DNA of 64,000 nucleotides from Clostridia bacterium (GCA_017467275.1 JAFTSN010000025.1:62001-126000), one strand, 5' to 3'; counted from the stretch's first letter, positions 39,437 through 48,112 are shown. Notes: a model not told the origin generated them from the letters alone. A program made the numbers and translations.

Positions 39437-40759
39437 ACGGACGTTACGGATTATCTTCGGATTTATAAGTTTCAGTTACTTACAGAATAACAAGACTCTC
39501 AAACTGGCGTGACGCCTAATTTAATCGCAAGTTTGTTTCAGTTACTTACAGAATAACAAGACTCTCAAACATAATGCACCGCCTTTTTTGTTTTTAATCA
39601 GTTTCAGTTACTTACAGAATAACAAGACTCTCAAACAGTAAGATAATAAAAAACCGCTGACCTATCGTTTCAGTTACTTACAGAATAACAAGACTCTCAA
39701 ACGTTCGCCAGTCTTTCCTATCAATGTAAATAGTTTCAGTTACTTACAGAATAACAAGACTCTCAAACAATAATCATTTTATCCATAAATTGCCCCCTGT
39801 TTCAGTTACTTACAGAATAACAAGACTCTCAAACACTTCCAGCTACGCTGGTGGTATAATGTACGTTTCAGTTACTTACAGAATAACAAGACTCTCAAAC
39901 TTCGTAATAGTCCAAATATTCCTTTCGGCTGTTTCAGTTACTTACAGAATAACAAGACTCTCAAACGGCGTAGCCGTAACCGTTAAACCAAAAATAGTTT
40001 CAGTTACTTACAGAATAACAAGACTCTCAAACAAAAAGCGGTTGACAGATTGTATGTAGTATGTTTCAGTTACTTACAGAATAACAAGACTCTCAAACAT
40101 GTGCGCCGTCGTTGTGTTGCTTTTTCCGGTTTCAGTTACTTACAGAATAACAAGACTCTCAAACGCGATTGGGGTGGTGGGGGTTTCCTGCCAATGTTTC
40201 AGTTACTTACAGAATAACAAGACTCTCAAACTGTGTGTCATACTCTTTACTCCTTTGCCGTGTTTCAGTTACTTACAGAATAACAAGACTCTCAAACGTC
40301 AGGCTGACCTGATACTTTTCGGGAACCGTTTCAGTTACTTACAGAATAACAAGACTCTCAAACTGAGACTTCTAAAATTTTGCAGATTTGTATGTTTCAG
40401 TTACTTACAGAATAACAAGACTCTCAAACATAAACTGACGAAGAGCAACTGCATCGGATGTTTCAGTTACTTACAGAATAACAAGACTCTCAAACAGAAT
40501 TAACGGCAACTGCGTCAAAGTCGATGTTTCAGTTACTTACAGAATAACAAGACTCTCAAACCAATTATCTTGTCGTCTTGAATTTTATCTGGTTTCAGTT
40601 ACTTACAGAATAACAAGACTCTCAAACTGCTTTAATCGGTAACAACGGTTGGGGCGGGTTTCAGTTACTTACAGAATAACAAGACTCTCAAACACTAGTC
40701 TTTAGCTCACACATACAACGATTGTTTCAGTTACTTACAGAATAACAAGACTCTCAAAC
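39403..40759 (-). CRISPR. Type II-A CRISPR array, 20 intact 36-base repeats plus one degenerate
   Basis: In the transcribed (minus) sense the 36-base repeat begins GTTTGAGAGTCTTGTTATTC and ends TGTAAGTAACTGAAAC. Twenty copies appear identical; a 21st at 39403-39438 keeps only one half (AACAAGACTCTCAAAC side on the plus strand) and marks the oldest end. There are 20 spacers: 19 of 30 bases and one of 31 (40165-40195). The newest spacer is 40694-40723, next to the leader. Repeat start GTTTGAGAG, position after csn2 and the degenerate distal end all give minus-strand transcription. No spacer visibly matches elsewhere in the window. Confidence 0.98.
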
Positions 40760-40838
40760 CTCAAATGATTGGCGTGAGCGTCACGTATCGACAATACGGC
40801 TTTCTGTAAGTTCCTATCAAAACAGCTCTTATGCTATT
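40760..40838 (-). promoter_or_regulatory. CRISPR leader with type II-A leader-anchoring sequence
   Basis: Transcribed sequence between the array promoter and the first repeat. Its last seven bases before the repeat are ATTTGAG, the leader anchor that guides Cas1-Cas2 in streptococcal type II-A systems. It also contains ACTTACAGAA (40811-40802), a 10-base exact complement of part of the repeat. Confidence 0.85.
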
Positions 40839-40867
40839 ATTTTATCACAAATCTTAATAATTTTCAA
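40839..40867 (-). promoter_or_regulatory. Putative promoter of the CRISPR array
   Basis: TTGAAA (40867-40862), 17-base spacer, TAAAAT (40844-40839) on the minus strand. The -35 box is within the last codons of csn2. Start of transcription would be near 40832, about 70 bases before the first repeat. Confidence 0.65.
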
Positions 40868-41543
40868 GTATTTCGCATAAATCTTCCGTAATAATCACTG
40901 CCCTTTCTGCGGGAAGCAACGGACGAAATTTTCCTCTTTCTATCAATAAAAGTCCAATCTGCTCTCTAAAACAATGTTCATATATATTCAACAGTCTTTT
41001 ATCGTCTAAAACGCTTTTTAAATTGATAAAAACAAAAAATTCGGACTTTTTTAATTCAATCAGCGCATTGATATAACAAATAAGCTTCTCCTCTAAACTA
41101 TCGTAGCTTTTTTCAAATTTTACCCCCGCCGCTTTCAAATAATCGATTGGTTGCGGTTCACTATAATCAAGTGCGAACGGAACGAAAAAAGCAAGCTCGC
41201 CCAAAAATTCTATCGTTTTGGCGCTCAATTCGTTAAACAGTGAAATCTTTTCCCCAAACGCCACCTCCTCCAATCTCTTTTGTAAAAGCGTTAATAGCTT
41301 TTTATCGTTAAAATCAAATTGAAATAAATTAGAAATGATTGTACCGTATTTTGCCGCATCTATAATTTTTCCGTTTTGCGAAAATACAAACGCTCCTTCT
41401 GCACCGTCAAACTGCTCCACTAAATCCGTTATCATTGAATAAAACTCATTTGGATTTTCCACGACTAAAAGCTGAACGCATCCGTCGGTTAAAATAAGCG
41501 GTGTCTCCAAGTGTACGTGCGCAATTTTAATTTCCCCTTTCAT
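40854..41543 (-). CDS. csn2: Csn2, type II-A adaptation protein
   Basis: Ring-forming DNA-end-binding protein needed for spacer acquisition in type II-A systems. 229 residues, close to the short Csn2 type of S. pyogenes. The N-terminal beta region (MKGEIKIAHVHLETPLILTD), the helical middle and the late strand FFVFINLKSVLDDKRL with EHCFREQIGLLLIER match the family. Its ATG overlaps the cas2 stop by four bases (ATGA). Its presence defines the subtype. Low GC content relative to the surrounding genome, like the other cas genes. Confidence 0.93.
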   Translation of the reverse strand: MKGEIKIAHVHLETPLILTDGCVQLLVVENPNEFYSMITDLVEQFDGAEGAFVFSQNGKIIDAAKYGTIISNLFQFDFNDKKLLTLLQKRLEEVAFGEKISLFNELSAKTIEFLGELAFFVPFALDYSEPQPIDYLKAAGVKFEKSYDSLEEKLICYINALIELKKSEFFVFINLKSVLDDKRLLNIYEHCFREQIGLLLIERGKFRPLLPAERAVIITEDLCEILENY

Positions 41544-41860
41544 AGCTCCACCAGCCTATCCAAACTGTCAATGACTAACTGTTGCTCCTCCCCCACTAAA
41601 TACTCTATTTTTGAAAATTGATTTTCCGTAATCTCCAAAAGCTCCACTAGTCCCTCGTTTGGAACATTATCGCGTATACGCTGTTTTACGGCTGCACTTG
41701 CCACATTGTTAATAACAAGTTTTGTATAAACGGATTTTTGCATCATAATAAAGCCGATTTTTAATAAAAATTTATGAAAACGGTTATATTCACGCCGATC
41801 TTTATCCGTCAGCATAGGTAAATCAAAAAATAGCATTAATCTCATAAATTTATAATTCAT
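41540..41860 (-). CDS. cas2: CRISPR-associated endonuclease Cas2
   Basis: Central dimer of the Cas1-Cas2 integrase. 106 residues from the ATG at 41860: MNYKFMRLMLFFDLPMLTD matches the usual MxYRYMRxxLMFDMP start, followed by KFLLKIGFIMMQKSVYTKLV. The frame is open upstream into cas1 but the extra residues do not fit the family. It overlaps the cas1 end by 11 bases and the csn2 start by four, indicating coupled translation. Confidence 0.95.
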   Translation of the reverse strand: MNYKFMRLMLFFDLPMLTDKDRREYNRFHKFLLKIGFIMMQKSVYTKLVINNVASAAVKQRIRDNVPNEGLVELLEITENQFSKIEYLVGEEQQLVIDSLDRLVEL

Positions 41861-42731
41861 CTTGCGTAATTTTATCAGGAAAAACCAAAAGCTTTTCATC
41901 CTGTTCGTCTAATGCGCGAAAAACGCTCTTAACAAATTGCCGTATCGCCAAATCGAGAGTAGTATTTTTTCCGTCGATAAGAGTTTTATAGTTTAAAACG
42001 TTTGTCATTTTTTTCTTAAAATCTCTATCCCCTTCTTCAAGCATCATAGCAGCACGATCAACGACCACACGGAAAGGTTCCATCAAATCGCAGGCAAGAT
42101 TAAACGGATTAAATTCGTTGTCGTGCCAAATACCTAGTTGCGTTAAATACCCGCTCGCCGCTATTTCACGGTTAAAAGCGGAAAGCAAAATCGCATACCC
42201 GTAATTCAAGCAGCCATTCAAAAAACCGCCGCCTTTTCGTGAATTTCCCATACCAAGCACGCAATTAAAGTAAACCTTTGCTGCATGCCCCTCACGATTG
42301 GTGACGTCGTTATCTTGCACCTCCAAAACATAAGAGTTTAATAAGTCCGCCTGTTGAAAAAAACCACCCTCTCGCAAATGCTCGGCTTGCCCCTCAATCT
42401 TTCTTTTCACAATCTCTTTCCAAATACGTGCCTTTATTTCGACGCCCCAAGCAACCTGCTCTTTATAACGTTTCGACGTGTTATGCGCACCGTAATAAGG
42501 CATCAATTCCGATTGCGGATTATGCTTTTCATCGCAAAAAATAATTTTAACGTTCTTTTTTATCAATTCGCACAGGAGAGAAGCAGTTAAAGAAACCGCC
42601 GTACTTTGAATAATTAAAGTGTTGATTTCGTCAAGAAAGATTTTCTTTTCCTGCTCCCCTCGAACGATTAAACTGTTTAGGCGCACTTCGAGTTTCGCTC
42701 TATTTTTGATAATGACAATGCGAAACCCCAT
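41850..42731 (-). CDS. cas1: CRISPR-associated integrase Cas1
   Basis: Catalytic subunit of spacer integration, 293 residues. The metal-binding residues are all present: Glu147 in NREGHAAKVYF, His203 in LGIWHDNEFNPFNL and Glu218 in ACDLMEPFRVVVD. The N-terminal beta domain (IVIIKNRAKLEVRLNSLIVR) is typical of type II Cas1. The start codon shares one base with the cas9 stop (TAATG). An intact enzyme, so the array may still grow. Confidence 0.97.
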   Translation of the reverse strand: MGFRIVIIKNRAKLEVRLNSLIVRGEQEKKIFLDEINTLIIQSTAVSLTASLLCELIKKNVKIIFCDEKHNPQSELMPYYGAHNTSKRYKEQVAWGVEIKARIWKEIVKRKIEGQAEHLREGGFFQQADLLNSYVLEVQDNDVTNREGHAAKVYFNCVLGMGNSRKGGGFLNGCLNYGYAILLSAFNREIAASGYLTQLGIWHDNEFNPFNLACDLMEPFRVVVDRAAMMLEEGDRDFKKKMTNVLNYKTLIDGKNTTLDLAIRQFVKSVFRALDEQDEKLLVFPDKITQDEL

Positions 42732-45700
42732 TATATTTTTTGAATACGCTCAATTAATCCACACGGCGATTGGTGAATGATAGAAAAATCAATATCGGTT
42801 ATATTTTTCCCTATTAAAAGACTTCCACAGTTTGCTCCGTCGTTCAATAAGGTCAAATCTGCCTTTTCTGCATTGCACTTCATTACACGAATAATTTGCA
42901 ACAATACTTTACATTGCTCAAATACTGTTAAGTCCTCAAAAATCAATTTCTTTTCTTGAAGTTTAGCGCCAAAGCTTCTTACACTTGACAAGCCTTGATA
43001 AGTCTTTTGGGAAAGCTTATCAATAATCGTGGTATATAACGCTAGATTTTTTTCTTTGTCGGCATAAAGCTTCACTTCGTTTCGATTACTCATAAGCGGA
43101 ATTTTATCCAACAATTTTTCCGCACTAGACAATTTACCATTCTTATCCTTTTCAAGCAACTTTACTAACTGCTTTATATATAAATCGATTTTACTATCCG
43201 TAAACCATTGTCGTGCGTTATGGATAATAATTCTATTTCCTGATGCAACACCAGCAATCCACACTTTGTAGCCATTTATAGATACGAGAGATTTTACTTT
43301 TAATTTCCTCACAAGAATTACGGGCTCAATTAAGCCGTTTGTCTGTAAAAATTCCTCAATAGCATTCTTGTTTTTCCTTGCCATATAATCGACAAGCACA
43401 GGAATTGCCTCTATCGTCTTTATTAAGTTTCCTTTCTTATCTTTCGATTGCACGATTATAAAATACGCTGTTTTTAAAGACTTAAATCCACCGTATTTTT
43501 CTGTTTGATTATATGGAGCGACATTCTTACGAGGTGCAGTAATCGCCCTGTCTTCTTTTGAATATACCGTTTCGTCATAGAATGCACCTTGATTGGTATA
43601 CGAATATCTTGTCACAGACATGCTTGTCCGCATGACGATTTTCTTAACTCGTTCAATATCTTCTGCCCCCGACCAAGCACCGTCGATTTTCCAACGATAG
43701 ATTTTCTCCAAATTGTAACCGCGCTGAACTCCCTCTTTATCGGTATAAAAATAGGAGGCGTTTGAAGTGAATTTCGTGTCGTATATATTCCCGACAATGA
43801 TGTTTAAATAAGCGTCACGCGCATGATGCAAATCATTTGTTTCACGACATTTGACAATACCATGTCTCTGTTTAAAGTCGTCGACATTCTTCGCCTTGCT
43901 ATAAACAATCTTTGTCCCAAACGGCTCGTATTTGCATTTTAACAGCTCTGCCACCGCCTTTACCGTTTGATTCGTCACCACCAACTGACGATTAACAAAG
44001 CCTCTGAAATCCTCCTCGCTTAACGGGCTCATTCTTGTCAAGCGCGCATACTTTTCAGAAGACATCAAGCCTTTTTCTTTTAAAATACGCCAAAATCCTT
44101 GCTGCTCCGTAAATCCTTGCGGCAAGGGATATGTATTGGTTTTTTCCGCATTTTTCTTACGCTCCACAAGCACTTTATTGTCAAGACTGTCATCTTTGGT
44201 CATGGATTGCGGAACAATATGATCCACGTCATACAAATCGGTTGCCAGCTGCTCCAATTTAATCGAATTTCCCGTGTAGGCGCACTTACCCAATTGCAGG
44301 AAATATAAATACAACCGCTCGGAACGTAAACGGGAATCGGTCATATCCTCACGATTGAGTTCTTTTGTTAACGCTTCCAACTCGCGACAGTCCGAGCCCA
44401 ACCCCTTGTATAATTCCAAAATCTTGGCTTTACGGGAGAGCTTACGCCCTTGATCGCCTTTTTCGCCATGCTCGCGCGTCACTTCTATAAAAATCTTATC
44501 CGGCGCTTTTCCCACCGCTTTCACGTATTCATCTGCCATTTGCAGAGCCTGCCAAATCCCTCGGCGCACCATTGGAGAAACATACAATTCTTCCACATCC
44601 TTATAGGAGAGCTCCTCCGTTCTTCCCGCATTTTCCCCGTCGATCGCTTCCTTGAAGGAAAACTCATCCGCAAACAGAAGCTGGTTAAAATTGTAATTCG
44701 TGTGATACAGGCGGTTTAAAACAGTGTAAACCTCGCCAGTCGCAGAATCCGCTCCACCAATAATTTCACAAAGCAATTTTTTAGAAAGACGACCGAATTC
44801 CTTGAACGACGTCAACCCCTTCAACCACTTGATATTTTCTTTGATTGAAGAGATCTCTCCGTAGTGTTGCAATATCATTTCTTCCACGAGCCTCTTATCC
44901 GTATTGAGTGTATGCCAAAGAATGATATTTTCAAATATTTCAGGTTTCTCATCCACCAACGAGCCAAACCTGTCTTTAAAATTCACATACGCGTTCATGT
45001 TTGCTTTCAGGTCGGTCATCGAATCAAAACCGCCTAAAATATCTCTGCTTTCCGCTTGCGTACAATAACCGCACGCCACGAGATATTCCCTAATCTGCTT
45101 TGCCCCCACTTTCTTTTGCTTTAAGTATACATTTCGGAAAATTTCCTGTTTTAAAGAAATGGAAATCGGCTCTCCGTTTATCCGCAATTTATTAATTTGA
45201 TTGAGTACGTCAAACGCCTGATAGTACATCGACCCTTTCGGCAACACGTCTTGTGTGTGCAAATACGTGCACTTATTCGTCATGCGACGAATAAATCCTT
45301 CGTTGCTTTTCGCCTTGTCCACGACCTCGTCAAAATTCCAAGGCGTGATTTTTTCATTCCTCCCCGTTTTACGAACCATCCAGCCGTTTTTGCCCGAGGG
45401 ATTCAGAGGCCCCACATAATAGGGAATTCTGAAAAGAAAGATCGATTTAATTTTTTCCGCCGCCGAATACCCGTCTTCATCCTTTTGTGCAAAAACAGGA
45501 TATTTCTCGCAAAGAGCTTTCAAGATGCAATCGAGCTCTATGCCGTTGATTTGATGCGGGAACAGACCGTTATCTGCATGCAATATCTTGGGCAGAAAAT
45601 TTTTGTCTTCGATCTCCGAAAGAATCGCGTGAAGCGTCTCTTTATCCGTTACGTCCGTTGCACGTAACGTTTTTACCAAAAATTTATAAAACTCTTCCGC

Positions 45701-46819
45701 AGCGCATTTTTTCTCATTATGCAGCTGCTTTGCGCCCTTAGACTTATTGTACCCTATATAATTAACATAATTATTTTTCTCCTTTCTCGAGCGGAAAATT
45801 GCATAATAGGTTTCCTGCGGATAATTTGCCCGTACAAATTCTTTTAATTGTTTGAGATCCCTTTGATGTTTTTCATATAAAGCAACCATCGCCGTGGAAA
45901 TATTTTCATTCCCGCCTAAAACCTTTTCAAAAACGGTAAAATTATAAATGGCGCGTGCCGCATTCAAAAGCTCGAAATGCTCCCCATCAAACGACTCGCT
46001 CATCGCTTCAAAATTCTCATCCGTAAGACCGTCGAAAGAAAAACTTTTTTGTTCTTTGTATTTTTCCGCATGCTCCACCCCGAACAATTTTTTAGGGGAA
46101 ACCGTTGCGCCAAACAACAGCGCAATCCACTCTTTCTTTTCAGGCGTCGTCGCACCAAACAAAACCGCGCCCTCTTTTTTCTTATCGTTTTTGCCCTTTC
46201 TCTCTAAAGCCAAGGCTTTGAAGTCTTCCGCTCTATCCTCTTGAAGCCGCAAATCAACTTCTAAATCCAATTCGCCGACAAAATAGTTATACGTCTGAAA
46301 CAACTTCCGAATGTCGCGAATCTCGCCCATGTCCCCCTCGAAAAGGAAGTGCCCACGGTATTTCACAATATGATGCAGAGCAAGATAATAATGGCGCGCG
46401 TCCATCCTTTTCTCCGTTCCCTCAATCAATGCCTTTCGTAAATGAAAAATCGTCGGAAAATCCTTATAAAACTCCGCGTCCGTATAATCCGCGTCAGCAA
46501 ATAACGAAAATCTCGTCTCCAATTCTTTAGCCTTATCCTCTTCGTAAAAGCCGCTGTTATTTAAACGCAAAAAGAAATTCGCGTCCTCTATAAAAGGAGC
46601 AAAAACCCCCTGTAAAAAATCAATACGCTGTTTGCGCCGCTCTAATCTTCTTCGCGCCGTCCGCTTTGCGCGACGCTCCGAAGCGTCTTTCGCTTCATCA
46701 AACAAACGCACCGCCCACAGATCTTTTCCCTTTGCACGCAACAAATTATACTGTTCGTCCGTACAAGCCATACCCACCGATTCGGTACCGATATCCATGC
46801 CTAAATAAAATTTTTTCAT
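42731..46819 (-). CDS. cas9: Cas9 RNA-guided endonuclease, type II-A
   Basis: 1362 residues, almost the length of S. pyogenes Cas9. RuvC-I with Asp9 in LGMDIGTESVG; an Arg-rich bridge helix at about 48-70; REC lobe to about 730; RuvC-II with Glu779 in DKIFIEVTREHG; HNH with His867 in DVDHIVPQSMTKDDSLDNK-type context; RuvC-III with His999 and Asp1002 in HHARDAYL; C-terminal PAM-interacting region from about 1080. All nuclease residues are intact. The start follows TTTTGGAGGAAAAAA. A candidate promoter (TTGTTT-N17-TAACAT) lies on the minus strand across the divergent tracrRNA gene. PAM preference cannot be read from sequence alone. Confidence 0.98.
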   Translation of the reverse strand: MKKFYLGMDIGTESVGMACTDEQYNLLRAKGKDLWAVRLFDEAKDASERRAKRTARRRLERRKQRIDFLQGVFAPFIEDANFFLRLNNSGFYEEDKAKELETRFSLFADADYTDAEFYKDFPTIFHLRKALIEGTEKRMDARHYYLALHHIVKYRGHFLFEGDMGEIRDIRKLFQTYNYFVGELDLEVDLRLQEDRAEDFKALALERKGKNDKKKEGAVLFGATTPEKKEWIALLFGATVSPKKLFGVEHAEKYKEQKSFSFDGLTDENFEAMSESFDGEHFELLNAARAIYNFTVFEKVLGGNENISTAMVALYEKHQRDLKQLKEFVRANYPQETYYAIFRSRKEKNNYVNYIGYNKSKGAKQLHNEKKCAAEEFYKFLVKTLRATDVTDKETLHAILSEIEDKNFLPKILHADNGLFPHQINGIELDCILKALCEKYPVFAQKDEDGYSAAEKIKSIFLFRIPYYVGPLNPSGKNGWMVRKTGRNEKITPWNFDEVVDKAKSNEGFIRRMTNKCTYLHTQDVLPKGSMYYQAFDVLNQINKLRINGEPISISLKQEIFRNVYLKQKKVGAKQIREYLVACGYCTQAESRDILGGFDSMTDLKANMNAYVNFKDRFGSLVDEKPEIFENIILWHTLNTDKRLVEEMILQHYGEISSIKENIKWLKGLTSFKEFGRLSKKLLCEIIGGADSATGEVYTVLNRLYHTNYNFNQLLFADEFSFKEAIDGENAGRTEELSYKDVEELYVSPMVRRGIWQALQMADEYVKAVGKAPDKIFIEVTREHGEKGDQGRKLSRKAKILELYKGLGSDCRELEALTKELNREDMTDSRLRSERLYLYFLQLGKCAYTGNSIKLEQLATDLYDVDHIVPQSMTKDDSLDNKVLVERKKNAEKTNTYPLPQGFTEQQGFWRILKEKGLMSSEKYARLTRMSPLSEEDFRGFVNRQLVVTNQTVKAVAELLKCKYEPFGTKIVYSKAKNVDDFKQRHGIVKCRETNDLHHARDAYLNIIVGNIYDTKFTSNASYFYTDKEGVQRGYNLEKIYRWKIDGAWSGAEDIERVKKIVMRTSMSVTRYSYTNQGAFYDETVYSKEDRAITAPRKNVAPYNQTEKYGGFKSLKTAYFIIVQSKDKKGNLIKTIEAIPVLVDYMARKNKNAIEEFLQTNGLIEPVILVRKLKVKSLVSINGYKVWIAGVASGNRIIIHNARQWFTDSKIDLYIKQLVKLLEKDKNGKLSSAEKLLDKIPLMSNRNEVKLYADKEKNLALYTTIIDKLSQKTYQGLSSVRSFGAKLQEKKLIFEDLTVFEQCKVLLQIIRVMKCNAEKADLTLLNDGANCGSLLIGKNITDIDFSIIHQSPCGLIERIQKI

Positions 46820-46837
46820 TTTTTTCCTCCAAAACTC

Positions 46838-46866
46838 TTGACAAATTTATTTTTCTATGTTAATCT
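46838..46866 (+). promoter_or_regulatory. Promoter of the tracrRNA
   Basis: TTGACA (46838-46843), 17-base spacer, TAATCT (46861-46866) with a TG one base upstream (extended -10). The predicted start is near 46873, exactly at the anti-repeat. Confidence 0.82.
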
Positions 46867-46872
46867 ATGAAT

Positions 46873-46966
46873 ACAGAATAAACAAGACGAGTTCAAATAA
46901 AGATTTATTCTAACCACTTGTTCGCATTGGGCGACGTGCTCTCCGTTTCGGAGAGCTTTTCTTTTT
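46873..46966 (+). ncRNA. tracrRNA
   Basis: The anti-repeat at 46873-46898 (ACAGAATAAACAAGACGAGT, then TCAAAT) pairs with the 5' part of the repeat transcript. Duplex: GUUUGA with UCAAAU, a bulge of GA against GAGU, GUCUUGUU with AACAAGAC and AUUCUGU with ACAGAAU (one extra A). Next come a small nexus-like stem (AGA/UCU), an imperfect hairpin CAC...CGCATTGGGCG...GTG and the terminator GCTCTCCG-TTT-CGGAGAGC with TTTTCTTTTT. It is divergent from cas9 and its end overlaps the stop of the WYL gene on the other strand. Confidence 0.93.
46938..46966 (+). terminator. tracrRNA terminator hairpin
   Basis: GCTCTCCG (46938-46945), loop TTT, CGGAGAGC (46949-46956), then TTTTCTTTTT. It also forms the 3' hairpin of the tracrRNA. 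Confidence 0.93.
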
Positions 46967-47966
46967 AGTCCCCGTAAATAGTAGTAATTTCTCGGATATA
47001 CGCCCGCAACTTTTTCACGACGTCATTTGGCGCCGTGATTTTTAATTGTGTTCCGAACGCACAACACCATGCCAAAAACGTAGGACTCACATGCACGTCG
47101 GCACAAAACACAAGCTCTCCGTCCGCTTCTTTTAATTTAACGCTCTCTCCGAATTTATCGTAAATAACCCCAAGCAGCTCCTTACTTGCATGAAATTCAA
47201 CCCGTTGCTCTTCGCCGCCAAACATTGAAAACAATTTTCTCTTGCGCGCAGACAGTTCGCGCCGTTTTTCATTCGCTTCCTCACTCGACGGTTCTTCAAG
47301 CATACGGACAGAATCCATTCGATCCACGCGATAATGGGAAATTTGTCCGTAATAATCCTCATAACAAAACAGATAATAATAACCGTTATCAAAGACGGTT
47401 CCTAGGGGATTCACTTTATATACTTTCTTCTTTTCCGGATTCCGCTTGCTCATGCGGTATACCCGCTGATAAGACAAGTCGTAATCAAAATAGTGAAAAG
47501 ATATTTTCTTCTTATTTAAGACCGCCTGTGAAATCTCACTGACCGCATAAAAAATATTTTTGTTTTTACTCTTTGGTGTTGTGAATTCCACGATGTTTTG
47601 TTTTAATACTTTCCCACGCGCACTCCCTGCCAGCTCCGCTATCTTTTCAACAAGTTCTTCCGTCTTTTGCTGGGTAATAAAACTTGCCGCCTGCACTGCG
47701 TCCATCAAAATCAACACTTCGGGAATGGAAATATTACGATCGGCAACGTAATATTCGTTTTGCTTGCCTCGTTTGCAAAAAATCTCATAACCGTATTTTC
47801 GCAGAGTTTTTACGTCCTGATAAAGCGTGGAACGAACGCAATTGATCCCGATTTCTCCTAATTTTTTAATCAGCGTCTCCGTCAAAATCGGATGCTCTTC
47901 ATCTGTTTCCCGAAACAAAATCTCCCAAATTTTCAATATCCGAATTCGTTTTGGTTCCTTTCCCAT
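46965..47966 (-). CDS. WYL-domain transcriptional regulator beside the CRISPR locus
   Basis: 333-residue regulator. An N-terminal winged HTH (about 10-70: RILKIWEILFRETDEEHPILTETLIKKLG region, RSTLYQDVKTLRKYGY) is followed by a WYL domain (about 140-230) with KKISFHYFDYDLSYQRVY, YKVNPLGTVFDNGYYYLFCYED and YRVDRMDSV. WYL domains bind ligands such as nucleic acids and often regulate defence genes. It points toward cas9 but the tracrRNA lies between, so it is not simply the first gene of the cas operon. Its promoter carries dyads suited to self-control. A role in regulating CRISPR is inference from position. Confidence 0.9.
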   Translation of the reverse strand: MGKEPKRIRILKIWEILFRETDEEHPILTETLIKKLGEIGINCVRSTLYQDVKTLRKYGYEIFCKRGKQNEYYVADRNISIPEVLILMDAVQAASFITQQKTEELVEKIAELAGSARGKVLKQNIVEFTTPKSKNKNIFYAVSEISQAVLNKKKISFHYFDYDLSYQRVYRMSKRNPEKKKVYKVNPLGTVFDNGYYYLFCYEDYYGQISHYRVDRMDSVRMLEEPSSEEANEKRRELSARKRKLFSMFGGEEQRVEFHASKELLGVIYDKFGESVKLKEADGELVFCADVHVSPTFLAWCCAFGTQLKITAPNDVVKKLRAYIREITTIYGD

Positions 47967-47990
47967 ATTTTTTCCTTTTTTGTTAAATTT

Positions 47991-48055
47991 TACTATTTAT
48001 AGTATAACACAATTTTTTTTATTTGTAAATCCCCAAATGTCGTCATTTTGCGACA
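47991..48055 (-). promoter_or_regulatory. Promoter and candidate operators of the WYL regulator gene
   Basis: Minus strand TTTACA (48029-48024), 17-base spacer, TATACT (48006-48001). A 14-base palindrome TACTATTTATAGTA (47991-48004) covers the -10 box, and TGTCG-N8-CGACA (48038-48055) lies just upstream of the -35 box. Both are candidate binding sites. Confidence 0.7.
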
Positions 48056-48076
48056 GTTATCATAAAAAACGCGCAG

Positions 48077-48112
48077 AAAAAGACGAGACCAAAATAAATC
48101 TCGTCCTTTTTA
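48077..48112 (-). terminator. Terminator of the mannoside operon
   Basis: GACGAGA (48082-48088) pairs with TCTCGTC (48099-48105); on the minus strand TTTTTCTG follows. It lies about 105 bases past the last gene of the operon. The gap between holds nothing else recognisable. Confidence 0.8.

Noticed and set aside
39790..40503. Plus-strand open frames of 89 and 134 codons across the CRISPR array
   Set aside because: They are translations of the repeat (recurring VTYRITRLSN and FSYLQNNKTLK units) and cannot be genes.
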